Positions 27,910-36,334 of a stretch of 64,000 nt of DNA are shown one piece after another (the first letter of the stretch is position 1; each line of letters starts with the position of its first letter). Origin of the DNA: Chryseobacterium sp. (lineage in GTDB: Bacteria > Bacteroidota > Bacteroidia > Flavobacteriales > Weeksellaceae); NCBI GenBank assembly GCA_031277615.1, contig JAITMC010000035.1, forward strand, positions 124,001-188,000, read 5' to 3'. The notes under the pieces were generated by a model. It was not told the DNA's origin and made no database searches. It saw only the letters and a program-made list of their open reading frames with translations. Made by a program: the position numbers and the translations under genes.

Positions 27910-28512
27910 ATGATTTCGGTCTATAAACTCAAACCTAAGTTCCAGCAGCTGCTCACTCCGGTCCTGTTATTTTTACATAAAAATAAAATTACGGCCAACC
28001 AGATCACACTCAGTTCAGTCCTGCTGTCTGTCGTGATTGGAGTACTGTTTTGGAATGCTGATGTTTCAAAATGGTTTTTCCTGAGTCTTCCGATCGGTTT
28101 ATTAATCAGGATGGCCCTGAATGCACTGGACGGAATGATGGCCCGAAAATTTAACCAGACCAGCCGGCTGGGTGAAGTTTTGAATGAGGTAGGAGATCTC
28201 GTTTCCGATGTCATTGTATTTTTCCCGCTGCTTAAGTTTCAGCCGGAAAGCCTGCATCTTATCGTCATTTTTATTGTACTGAGTGTAATTAACGAATTTG
28301 CAGGACTGCTAGGAAAGGTAGTCGGAAAAGAACGCCGCTATGACGGGCCTATGGGAAAAAGCGACCGGGCTTTTATCCTGGGACTTTATGGGCTGCTTAT
28401 TTTTTTCGGGGTTACCATTTCAGGGATTTCAGTCTATCTTTTCAGCCTCATCATCCTGTTACTTCTGATCAGCACTTACATCCGCCTAAAAAAATCCCTG
28501 CATGAAGCCTGA
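27910..28512 (+). CDS. CDP-alcohol phosphatidyltransferase, YnbA-like
   Basis: Integral membrane enzyme family that transfers a phosphatidyl group from a CDP-linked lipid to an alcohol. It has 200 residues with about six membrane segments. The active-site motif DG-x2-AR-x8-G-x3-D-x3-D is present as D74 G75, A78 R79, G88 and D96, but position 92, normally the third Asp, is Asn (GEVLNEVGD). From memory E. coli YnbA has the same Asn and a very similar start, so this looks like a subfamily trait. The following genes match the ynbABCD gene set. The acceptor alcohol is unknown. It overlaps the next gene by 11 bases. Confidence 0.85.
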   Translation: MISVYKLKPKFQQLLTPVLLFLHKNKITANQITLSSVLLSVVIGVLFWNADVSKWFFLSLPIGLLIRMALNALDGMMARKFNQTSRLGEVLNEVGDLVSDVIVFFPLLKFQPESLHLIVIFIVLSVINEFAGLLGKVVGKERRYDGPMGKSDRAFILGLYGLLIFFGVTISGISVYLFSLIILLLLISTYIRLKKSLHEA

Positions 28513-29311
28513 AGAAAATAAATTTGCAGACGTTCCTTTGCGGGTAAAAACCTGGGGCTATATCATTGCTGTTTTCGCACTCGGAATATCCCATCCTATG
28601 GCAATGAAAGTTTTTGTTTCATGGATTGGCTTCCAGTGTTTTCTGGAGTTCCTGAGGCTTTTTAAAATTGATTCACATCTATTTTCAACAGCTCTATTCT
28701 TGGGAATTTCTCAGTTTTTCCTGCTGTATTTTTTTAATATCAATACTTATTTCCTATACAGTTCTGTTCTGGCTTGTTTTATCGTGTTATATTTTATTTT
28801 GTTAAAAAAATCTGCCGGACAAATTTCAGGGATATGTATTGCGCTTCTGATCTGCCTTTTTGCCTTTCCTCATCTGTTCATGATCCGCAAAATGCCCTCA
28901 GGATTGAATTCCATTATTTTCCTGGTGGTCGTTACAGAACTGAATGACGTTTTTCAATACCTGATGGGAAAATTCTTTGGAAAACATAAGATCATGCCCC
29001 AAATCAGCCCCAACAAAACATGGGAAGGATTTGCAGGCGGTGTTTTTCTTACGGTAATATTAAGTAATATCCTGGGATTTTTCCTTTTAAAAACCGGTAT
29101 TGCTGTCAATACTGTTCTGGGACTTAGCCTTGGGATTTCCGGATTTTTCGGCGATGTTTTTATGTCGTATCTGAAAAGAAAAGCCAACATAAAAGATACG
29201 GGAACGCTTCTTCCCGGACATGGCGGATTACTGGATAGAATGGATAGTCTGATCTTTAATGCGCCCATTTTCTTCTGGATCTTTCCCGTTCTTATAAAAT
29301 ACTGCCCATGA
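28502..29311 (+). CDS. Phosphatidate cytidylyltransferase (CDP-diglyceride synthase), YnbB-like
   Basis: Membrane enzyme of the CdsA family that makes CDP-diacylglycerol from CTP and phosphatidic acid, the donor for the preceding transferase. It is 269 residues with about eight hydrophobic segments. The C-terminal family signature is intact: SYLKRKANIKDTG, then LPGHGGLLDRMD. PNKTWEGFAGG lies before it, as in CdsA. It overlaps the upstream gene by 11 bases and the downstream gene by 4, which implies translational coupling. A separate housekeeping cdsA presumably exists elsewhere. Confidence 0.9.
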   Translation: MKPEENKFADVPLRVKTWGYIIAVFALGISHPMAMKVFVSWIGFQCFLEFLRLFKIDSHLFSTALFLGISQFFLLYFFNINTYFLYSSVLACFIVLYFILLKKSAGQISGICIALLICLFAFPHLFMIRKMPSGLNSIIFLVVVTELNDVFQYLMGKFFGKHKIMPQISPNKTWEGFAGGVFLTVILSNILGFFLLKTGIAVNTVLGLSLGISGFFGDVFMSYLKRKANIKDTGTLLPGHGGLLDRMDSLIFNAPIFFWIFPVLIKYCP

Positions 29312-30345
29312 GTGATACATTCAAAAGAGCTTTACTGTTTTCGGGCGGAGGAACCAGAATGATGATCTACCTTGGTATGTATGCTGCCCTGGAAGAACGA
29401 AATATGAAACCTGATGTTCTGATTGCTTCATGTGGTGGAGCTTTCGCAGCAACTGTTATCAATGCTTTCGGGGACCATCACTCGCGAAAGGAATATATGA
29501 AGTCAGAAGAATACTTCAGGTTTGTCTCCCAGACGGCTTTAACCCACCATAAAAAACTTTCCAACATCGGAATTTTTACTTTAAAAAAGATATGGGATAA
29601 AAGAAATGCACCTTATATTGAAGACGTCTTCAACCGATATCTTGTCGAAATGCCTCAGGACTTGTCTGAAGCTTTTCCTCCATTAAAAGACATTCCGTTT
29701 TCAAAAGAAATTCCAACCCTGATTATCGGCTCGAAAATTCTTTTCACCCCGGATGAAACCGGACAGCCCAGAAACGGAAGAAAGCTCTATCAAAAAGTAA
29801 TTTTTACCGATCCGGAAACTGCAAAAAAAATCACTCCCGAACAGATCGTCATTAATTCTTCCAACTTAATCAACAGCGCCGTAACAGATCTGCCCCTGAT
29901 ACAAACCGATCTCTCCCTTCTCGAAAGCACCAGAATCTCTGTTTCCGATATGTTTTATGTAAAACCCGTTTTTCTTCAAAACAAATATTTTGCAGGAGGA
30001 GCCATTGACCTTGTCCCGATTGAGCTTGCGAAACATATTGCTCAAACCGTCATCACCGAAAAAAAGCAATCCTATACTTCCGCAGAAGAAGCATTGGTAC
30101 GCTCAGTTCTCGGATTTAGCGGTAATGAAAGACTTTCAGAAATTCAAAATCAGAAACCGGATCTTCAGATCGATACTCTTGCTATAAAAGAAGATCTGAA
30201 AGGACATTATCTGAAAAAAAACATCAACTGGAAAAGATTTGACATTGGATTTTCATTTCCCAAAACTTATCAGCAGTTCAGGAAAGATATGGAATTGCAA
30301 TGGAAATACGGTTTTGAGCAGACCATGAAAAGTATTGAAGGGTAA
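29308..30345 (+). CDS. Patatin-like protein with altered catalytic residues
   Basis: 345 residues with the patatin (bacterial phospholipase A) fold. It shows the oxyanion Gly motif SGGGTR at 12-17 and a nucleophile-elbow segment at 40-44. A KYFAGGAIDLVPIELA segment aligns with the family's DGG/DGA-x-P motif. The two catalytic positions differ: the elbow reads ASCGG rather than GxSxG, so Cys42 replaces Ser, and Ala229 stands where the catalytic Asp of DGG belongs. The protein may therefore be a cysteine-based variant or a non-catalytic lipid-binding protein. It overlaps the CDP-diglyceride synthase gene by 4 bases. E. coli ynbABCD has no counterpart that I recall. Confidence 0.8.
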   Translation: MSDTFKRALLFSGGGTRMMIYLGMYAALEERNMKPDVLIASCGGAFAATVINAFGDHHSRKEYMKSEEYFRFVSQTALTHHKKLSNIGIFTLKKIWDKRNAPYIEDVFNRYLVEMPQDLSEAFPPLKDIPFSKEIPTLIIGSKILFTPDETGQPRNGRKLYQKVIFTDPETAKKITPEQIVINSSNLINSAVTDLPLIQTDLSLLESTRISVSDMFYVKPVFLQNKYFAGGAIDLVPIELAKHIAQTVITEKKQSYTSAEEALVRSVLGFSGNERLSEIQNQKPDLQIDTLAIKEDLKGHYLKKNINWKRFDIGFSFPKTYQQFRKDMELQWKYGFEQTMKSIEG

Positions 30346-30364
30346 CTTTATATATTGGATCTCA

Positions 30365-30935
30365 CTTGAGTATTAAAACTTTTGCCTTTTGTAGGTAAAT
30401 AATTTCCCACAGATAACCCAGATCACACGGATCTTGATGAAGTTTTTTCTCACGCTGATTGAGCGGATCCCGCAGATTTTTTTCTGCGTTAAATAAAAAT
30501 CATAGATTTTTAAATCTTTTGTGAACTTCTATACGCAATCTATTAAACTTAAAATCTACTTAAGTGTCAAAATTTTTGCCTTTTGTGGGTAAATAATTTC
30601 CCACAGATCTCCCAGATCACACGAAGCTTGATGGATATTTTTTGCCCGCTGATTGAGCGGATATCGCAGATTTTTTTCTGCGTTAAATAAAAATTGTAGA
30701 TTTTTAAATCTTTAGTGAGCTTCTATACGCAATCTATTAAACTTAAAATCTACTTAAGTATCAAAACTTTTGCCTTTTGTGGTTAAATAATTTCCCACAG
30801 ATCTCCCAGATCACACGAATCTTGATAGATATTTTTTGCTCGCTGATTGAGCGGATTCCGCAGATTTTTTTCTGTGTTAAATAGGGATCGTAGATTTTTA
30901 AATCTTTTGTGAACTTCTATACGCAATGTATCAAA
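30365..30935 (+). repeat. Three tandem copies of a ~193-bp repeat
   Basis: The segment starting TTTGCCTTTTGT recurs at 30381, 30575 and 30768, with periods 194 and 193. The copies are about 90 percent alike by eye. Each unit carries CCCACAGAT, GATTGAGCGGAT and a small hairpin (CGCAGA...TCTGCG or TCTGTG), all typical of dispersed Bacteroidota intergenic repeats. The array fills most of the 649-base gap between the patatin-like gene and the SDR gene, inside what otherwise looks like one operon. No ORF is credible in it. Confidence 0.9.
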
Positions 30936-30994
30936 GTTTTTTATGATAAATAATAAACCTCTATTTTTACATAAATTTCAAAATCACAAAAACC

Positions 30995-31750
30995 ATGAAT
31001 GTTTTCATAGCAGGCGGAACTTCCGGGATAGGCTATTCCCTCGCCCGGCGTTATCTTGATAAAGGATACCATGTTGGAGTATGTGGAAGAGATCTTGCAA
31101 AAATTCCTGAAAACAGCGGTGAAAATTTCAAAATATTTCAGGCAGATGTCTGTGATATAAAAATACTTTCCGAGGCCATCACCTCTTTTCTTTCGGGTGG
31201 AAAAAACCTCGATATCTTTATTAACTGTACAGGCAGCTATGCCGAAGATGTAGCCGGTAAAATCTCCTATGACGAAGCTGAAGAAATGCTGCAGACCAAT
31301 ATCCATGGAACCGTCAACTGTTTTGAAGTTGCCCGGAAAGCTATGAAAAAGCAGAAAAAAGGCAGTATTGCGGTTATTGCTTCCGTTTCAGGAATTCTGG
31401 AATATGAAAATTCAAGCCTGTATACGAAAACGAAACGGTCGGTACTGCAGATTGCTGATGCGTACCACAGGGCTTTAAAACCTTTCGGAATTTCTGTAAC
31501 CGCCATTGCTCCCGGATATGTAGACACTGAGAAACTGCGACAGCTTAATCATCATGATTTAAGCAAAAAGCCATTTCTTACCGATGTGGAAACAGCCTCA
31601 AAAATAATTGAAGAAGCGATTCAGAATCAGGAAAAGCAGATTATTTTCCCGGCAAAAATGAAGTGGATGATGAAATCTCTTTCCCTGCTTCCGTCATCTT
31701 TATTAAATATCATTATGTTCAGAAAAGCCCGATGGATGAAAAACGACTGA
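30995..31750 (+). CDS. Short-chain dehydrogenase/reductase
   Basis: NAD(P)-dependent oxidoreductase of 251 residues with a classical SDR fold. It has the dinucleotide motif GGTSGIG (8-14), NCTG in place of NNAG, the catalytic Ser region VIASVSG, the YTKTK active site (YxxxK), and APGYVDT. Its last 19 bases overlap the next gene, so it belongs with the downstream phosphatase and hydrolase genes. A role in modifying the lipid made by this operon is an inference from position. The C-terminus is basic and hydrophobic and may touch the membrane. Confidence 0.9.
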   Translation: MNVFIAGGTSGIGYSLARRYLDKGYHVGVCGRDLAKIPENSGENFKIFQADVCDIKILSEAITSFLSGGKNLDIFINCTGSYAEDVAGKISYDEAEEMLQTNIHGTVNCFEVARKAMKKQKKGSIAVIASVSGILEYENSSLYTKTKRSVLQIADAYHRALKPFGISVTAIAPGYVDTEKLRQLNHHDLSKKPFLTDVETASKIIEEAIQNQEKQIIFPAKMKWMMKSLSLLPSSLLNIIMFRKARWMKND

Positions 31751-33027
31751 CAATACAACAGAAATTCTCTGCCTTTATCCTTTGTGCTATTGTATTCATG
31801 ATTGTTTACAACTATTCGGCATGGTATATTTCGAGACTGGAGACTGTGCCTTCATTTGTTTTCAGCTTTGAAAAATATATTCCGTTTCTGCCCTGGACGA
31901 TTATTCCTTATATGACCAGCGGGTTATTTTTCTTTCTGGTATTTTTCCTCTGTGAAAATAAAGAGCAGCTTAAAGTTCTGGCTCAAAGAATGCTCTTTAC
32001 CACTACGGTTGCCGGACTTTGCTTTATTCTATTCCCGCTGAAGTTTTCTCTGGAAAAGCCCGAAATAGCACAGACTTTCCTGGGATATTCCTTCCGGTTT
32101 TTAAAAACCTTTGACTCTCCTTTCAACCAGGCACCTTCTTTACATATTGCCTATGCATTGATCTTCTGGTCGGTACTCAGAAATTTAAAAAAGCGACGCC
32201 TCTTTTTTATGGGATGGCTTTTACTGCTTGGATTTTCCACCTTAACCACTTATCAGCATCATTGTATTGATATTCTATCAGGATCAGTTCTCGCCCATAT
32301 CAGCTTTGTTGTATTTCCTTACCGGAAAAATGATTTTCTGTATAGGAATTTTCATCTTGCTAATTTTTACTTTCTGTCCGCGTGGATAACAGCTTCTCTG
32401 GCTTTACTTTTAAATCAATATTACGGATATATATGGCTGCTTCTGTTGTGGCCGGCTATCATGTTCATAGCCATCGGATACCATTACCAAAAGAACAATG
32501 TTTTTTTTCTTAAAGATAAAAACGGAAACATTTCAATCCTCAGAAAAATTCTGTATTTCCCGTATCTTTTAACTTACCGGTTTTTCTGGCGATTTTTCCG
32601 CACCAATAAAACTCCGCTGGAAATTGCACCCCGTATTTATATTTCATCAAGACCGGACCGTAATGATCTAAAGTTTTTCAACAGCAGCACAATCATCTAC
32701 GATCTGTCCGCTGAGATGGAGGAAATCATCGATTTAAAGACCACACCAAGCTATCATTCTGTTCCTTTTCTTGATATCGGAAGTTTTGATATTGAACAGA
32801 CGAAAGCCTTAATTAAAGAAATCACCAAACATTACCAACACCTGCCGGACAACGGAAAAATTCTGATTCATTGTACAATGGGATTTACCAGAAGCTCTGT
32901 AATAGGAATGCTGGTAATGAAAAATATTTTATCTTTACCTTTAGAGGAAGCAGTAATCACCATGAAAACCCTGAACAGAAATGCTATTATCCATTCTTAT
33001 CTTCAGGATTTTTTGAAAAAAATTTAA
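31732..33027 (+). CDS. PAP2-like and dual-specificity phosphatase fusion, YnbD-like
   Basis: A membrane protein of 431 residues, about the length of E. coli YnbD. The N-terminal half has about seven hydrophobic segments and PAP2 phosphatase motifs (APSLHIAY and HHCIDILSG). The C-terminal half, after about residue 285, is a cytoplasmic protein-phosphatase-like domain with HCTMGFTRSS, the HC-x5-R-S signature. The start at 31732 (MDEKRLTIQQ) is chosen because the longer in-frame ATG at 31663 lies deep inside the SDR gene. It likely dephosphorylates a phospholipid or lipid-linked product of the operon. Three bases separate it from the next gene. Confidence 0.85.
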   Translation: MDEKRLTIQQKFSAFILCAIVFMIVYNYSAWYISRLETVPSFVFSFEKYIPFLPWTIIPYMTSGLFFFLVFFLCENKEQLKVLAQRMLFTTTVAGLCFILFPLKFSLEKPEIAQTFLGYSFRFLKTFDSPFNQAPSLHIAYALIFWSVLRNLKKRRLFFMGWLLLLGFSTLTTYQHHCIDILSGSVLAHISFVVFPYRKNDFLYRNFHLANFYFLSAWITASLALLLNQYYGYIWLLLLWPAIMFIAIGYHYQKNNVFFLKDKNGNISILRKILYFPYLLTYRFFWRFFRTNKTPLEIAPRIYISSRPDRNDLKFFNSSTIIYDLSAEMEEIIDLKTTPSYHSVPFLDIGSFDIEQTKALIKEITKHYQHLPDNGKILIHCTMGFTRSSVIGMLVMKNILSLPLEEAVITMKTLNRNAIIHSYLQDFLKKI

Positions 33028-33030
33028 ATT

Positions 33031-34722
33031 ATGAACAGCGGATATTTTAACAGCTTTGATAACAACCCGATTTTCTACCGTGAATGGAATTTTCAACCCC
33101 ACCAGAAAAGCATCCTGATGATCCACCGTGGGCACGAGCATTCGGAAAGACTGAATGATATAGCACAGGCTGCTCCTTTTTCAAACTATAATATTTTTGC
33201 CTTCGACCTTCGCGGCCATGGCCATACAAAAACACCCACCTCATCAGTTTTCATGGATTATGTACGGGATCTTGATTCCTTTTCCCAATTCCTCGGATCA
33301 GAATATGGAATCGGAATTTCTGATATTTTTGTTGTTGCCAACAGTATCGGCGGCGTTATAACCTCTGCCTGGGCTCATGATTTTGCCCCGCGTATTGCCG
33401 GTATGGCTCTTCTGGCACCGGCATTCAGAATCAATCTCATTGTTCCGTTTGCCAATGAAATGATCACGCTGGGAACTCAATTTAAAAAAGGACTGATCAT
33501 CAAAAGCTATGTAAAGTCTAAAATGCTTACCCACGACCCTGTACAGCAAAATGCTTACGACACGGATCCTCTGATCTCAAGATCCATCGACGCTGAACTT
33601 CTTATCGATTTGGCTAAGGCTGGAAAACGCCTGACAGAAGATGCCGAAGCAATCGATACTCCCACCCTGATCTTAGCCGCGGAAAAAGATCATGTGGTCT
33701 TCAATAAAGATCAGAAAATCTTTCATGACAGACTTGATACCGATCTAAAGCATTATGAGGTTCTTCCTGGATTTTTCCATGGTATTTTATTCGATACCGG
33801 AAAAGAAAAAGTATATGATAAAATCGCTGATTTCGCAGAAAAATGTTTTAGCAGAACACAAAAACCAATGTCTCTTTCCCCTGACCTGTTTTCGGTAAAG
33901 GAATATGAAGATCTTAAAAATAATGTGGGTAACAGCCTGAATTTTAAATTTCAGAAATTATCACTCGGAAAGATCGGAAAGTTAAGCAATGGGATGAGCA
34001 TCGGCCTTCAATATGGCTTTGACTCGGGAGCTTCACTGGATTATGTATATCAGAACCAACCTAAAGGGAAATTAGGTTTTGGAAAAATAATGGATAAAAA
34101 TTACCTCAACGCCATCGGCTGGAAAGGAATCCGAATCAGAAAGCAGCACCTTCTTGAACTGTTGGAACAGAACATCCGGACGCTGAAACAGGAAGGGAGG
34201 AAAATCAAAATCCTTGATATTGCCGGAGGAACAGGAAATTACCTGTTTGATATCAAAGAGAAATATCCCGATGCTGAAATCGTTATCAATGAATTTGTAA
34301 AAAGCAATATTGAGATCGGTGAAAAAGTGATTCGTAAAAAAAATTATCAGCACATCCGCTTTACCAATTTTGACTGTTTTGATCCTGAAACGTATTCAAA
34401 ATTAAATTTTGAACCCAATATTACCATTATTTCGGGGATTCTGGAACTTTTCGGAGATAATGAAATCGCTGCAAAAGCCATTCGGGGAGCCGCTTCAGTT
34501 TCCGAAAAGGATTCTTTCATCGTATACACCGGACAGCCCTGGCATCCGCAGCTGAAAATGATTGCCTATGTTCTGAACAACCACCAGAACAAAGACTGGA
34601 TCATGAGAAGACGCTCCCAAAAAGAACTGGATCGGGTAATGGCTTACAGTGGAGTACAGAAGCGAAAAATGCTGATTGACGATTTTGGGATCTTTACGGT
34701 TTCCTCGGGAAAGATCAATTGA
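33031..34722 (+). CDS. Alpha/beta hydrolase fused to a class I methyltransferase, YnbC-like
   Basis: 563 residues in two domains. Residues 1-270 are an alpha/beta hydrolase of the serine aminopeptidase/monoacylglycerol lipase type, with FDLRGHGHTKTP, the nucleophile elbow ANSIGG, and a late FFHGILF segment with the catalytic His. Residues 330-563 carry a SAM-binding domain, with KILDIAGGTGNYLFD as motif I followed by an acidic strand end. E. coli YnbC has this same fusion and similar length, supporting the ynb-like assignment. The natural substrate is unknown. It is the last gene of the operon. Confidence 0.85.
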   Translation: MNSGYFNSFDNNPIFYREWNFQPHQKSILMIHRGHEHSERLNDIAQAAPFSNYNIFAFDLRGHGHTKTPTSSVFMDYVRDLDSFSQFLGSEYGIGISDIFVVANSIGGVITSAWAHDFAPRIAGMALLAPAFRINLIVPFANEMITLGTQFKKGLIIKSYVKSKMLTHDPVQQNAYDTDPLISRSIDAELLIDLAKAGKRLTEDAEAIDTPTLILAAEKDHVVFNKDQKIFHDRLDTDLKHYEVLPGFFHGILFDTGKEKVYDKIADFAEKCFSRTQKPMSLSPDLFSVKEYEDLKNNVGNSLNFKFQKLSLGKIGKLSNGMSIGLQYGFDSGASLDYVYQNQPKGKLGFGKIMDKNYLNAIGWKGIRIRKQHLLELLEQNIRTLKQEGRKIKILDIAGGTGNYLFDIKEKYPDAEIVINEFVKSNIEIGEKVIRKKNYQHIRFTNFDCFDPETYSKLNFEPNITIISGILELFGDNEIAAKAIRGAASVSEKDSFIVYTGQPWHPQLKMIAYVLNNHQNKDWIMRRRSQKELDRVMAYSGVQKRKMLIDDFGIFTVSSGKIN

Positions 34723-34734
34723 TGTGAATTTTCG

Positions 34735-35140
34735 TGTGAAAAATATTTCCCACAGATTCCTCTGATTTCACAGATCATTTTGGATGTTTTTTCTCTCGCG
34801 GGTCCGGCCAATGATGCAGATTTGTGTGTGTGGTTTTGGCTAAAGCCTGAGGATTGGATTTTATTATTATTTAGGTGGACTAAAGTCCACCTCTATTGAA
34901 TACATTTTCTCGCAGGTTTCATACAACACATTAATCTTTATAGATATTGTTCTCGCGTGGATTTTGCAGATCGAGCAGATCTTTTGTCCGCCAATAAAAA
35001 TTGTTGATTTTTTTATTTAGGTGAATGAAAGTCCACTCTATTGAATACATTTTCTCGCAGGTTTCATACAAAACATTAATCTTTATGGATATTGTTCTCG
35101 CGCGGATTTTGCAGATCGAGCAGATTTTTTTGCCCCTTTT
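34735..35140. repeat. Dispersed and direct intergenic repeats
   Basis: This gene-free stretch starts with a CCCACAGATT element and then holds a roughly 110-base direct repeat, first copy from 34873 and second from 35019 (period 146). Each copy begins with an AGGTGgA...AGTCCACt element, a short hairpin in the first copy, and runs through TATTGAATACATTTTCTCGC to CAGATCGAGCAGAT. No gene is evident. Confidence 0.8.
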
Positions 35141-35163
35141 TGCAGTTCAAAAAAAAATCACCA

Positions 35164-35204
35164 TAAAAAAAGAAAGGTTTTCCAGCATTCTGAAAAACCT
35201 TTCT
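35164..35204 (-). terminator. Terminator of the YceI gene
   Basis: An 11-bp stem (AGAAAGGTTTT 35171-35181, AAAACCTTTCT 35194-35204) is followed on the minus strand by TTTTTTATGG. Confidence 0.85.
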
Positions 35205-35227
35205 CCTGATTAAACTGATGGATCAAA

Positions 35228-35794
35228 CTATTGTTTTACCAGCTCAAAATATAAGTTTACGTCTACCTCTTTCGCCACTCCTGCTCCTGTAGGATCATAT
35301 TTGATGTCGTAATCAAGACGGTTGATGGTAAATTTAGACTGGATGCCCATAATTTCCTGCCCTTTCTGATTTTTGGTGATGCCTCCGAAGGTTACCGGAA
35401 CGCTGATCTCCTTTACCACTTCCTTGATTTTTAGTTTTCCTTTTAAGATATACCCGGTTTTATCCTTTGTGATGGAAGAGCTGTAAAAGGTCATCTCAGA
35501 ATATTTTTCAGCAGCGAAAAAATCATCACTTTTCAGGTGGGTATCTCTCATCTCTACTCCGGTATTGATGGATTTTACTTCGACACCAAAATCAAAAGAA
35601 GCATTATCAAGGGTTGCTCCCTCTGTTGTTACTTTTCCGTGAAACTTATCGAAACGCCCCTGTACAAAGCTGATTCCCATATGCTTGATATTGAAATTAA
35701 CGGAAGAGTGCATTGGATCTACGGTCCATCCTGTCTGTGCAAAACCTACAACACTTAAAAAGGCAAATACGAAGGATAAAAATACTTTTTTCAT
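35228..35794 (-). CDS. YceI-family periplasmic lipid-binding protein
   Basis: 188 residues with a cleavable signal peptide (about 1-19, ending GFAQ) and a complete YceI lipocalin-like barrel. The family segments are WTVDPMHSSVNFNIKHMGIS, GRFDKFHGKV, MRDTHLKSDDFF and a C-terminal LDYDIKYDP strand. YceI proteins bind long isoprenoid or fatty-acid-like molecules in the periplasm. It is a single gene with its own terminator. Confidence 0.93.
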   Translation of the reverse strand: MKKVFLSFVFAFLSVVGFAQTGWTVDPMHSSVNFNIKHMGISFVQGRFDKFHGKVTTEGATLDNASFDFGVEVKSINTGVEMRDTHLKSDDFFAAEKYSEMTFYSSSITKDKTGYILKGKLKIKEVVKEISVPVTFGGITKNQKGQEIMGIQSKFTINRLDYDIKYDPTGAGVAKEVDVNLYFELVKQ

Positions 35795-35867
35795 TGTAAC
35801 TATATTTTTACATTAATTTTATTTAGGTAAAGGTAAGATATAATACAGATTTTATTCTTGACCCAGG

Positions 35868-36278
35868 TTAATTTTTATGTTTTGAGGCTATTATTTTAGA
35901 TAAAACAAAATCAGCCAGAAAAATAACCAGAAAAACAACAATTGAATTCACATACAACAGCAGATCAATAAGACTGTCATCCGTATGTTTTGTAAAATAG
36001 GTAAACGGATTTACCTGAGACCATACCAGCATCAGCAGGTAAAGAATTTCAAATAAGACGGCAACTTTCCATACGGCATCATAACTTTTTTTAAAGATCA
36101 GGATCGTGGCAAAGCTTATCCCGCTGATGATCAGGCAGCCGACAAAAACAGCGAAACCATGCAAGGTATGGCTGGAAGGCGGCATCCCTATCCATTTCAC
36201 AGATTCGCCAACGAGTCCTGCGTTGAGAAAGGTCATTATTCCTAAAATAAGGATGCTTTTCAGTAAAATATTTTTCAT
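35868..36278 (-). CDS. Small integral membrane protein, unknown function
   Basis: 136 residues with four hydrophobic segments, at about residues 5-23, 42-62, 70-88 and 108-128. A conserved-looking loop (PPSSHTLHG) lies between the first two. I do not recognise a family. It is transcribed away from radA and follows an AT-rich region shared with that gene. Confidence 0.7.
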   Translation of the reverse strand: MKNILLKSILILGIMTFLNAGLVGESVKWIGMPPSSHTLHGFAVFVGCLIISGISFATILIFKKSYDAVWKVAVLFEILYLLMLVWSQVNPFTYFTKHTDDSLIDLLLYVNSIVVFLVIFLADFVLSKIIASKHKN

Positions 36279-36334
36279 TTCTGAAAATTAATTAAAATTT
36301 CAAAATCAAATTTCATTTTTTTTAACTTCGCAGT

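Noticed and set aside
30365-30935. CRISPR array
   Set aside because: Whole 193-base units are repeated with no short repeat-spacer pattern and no cas genes nearby.
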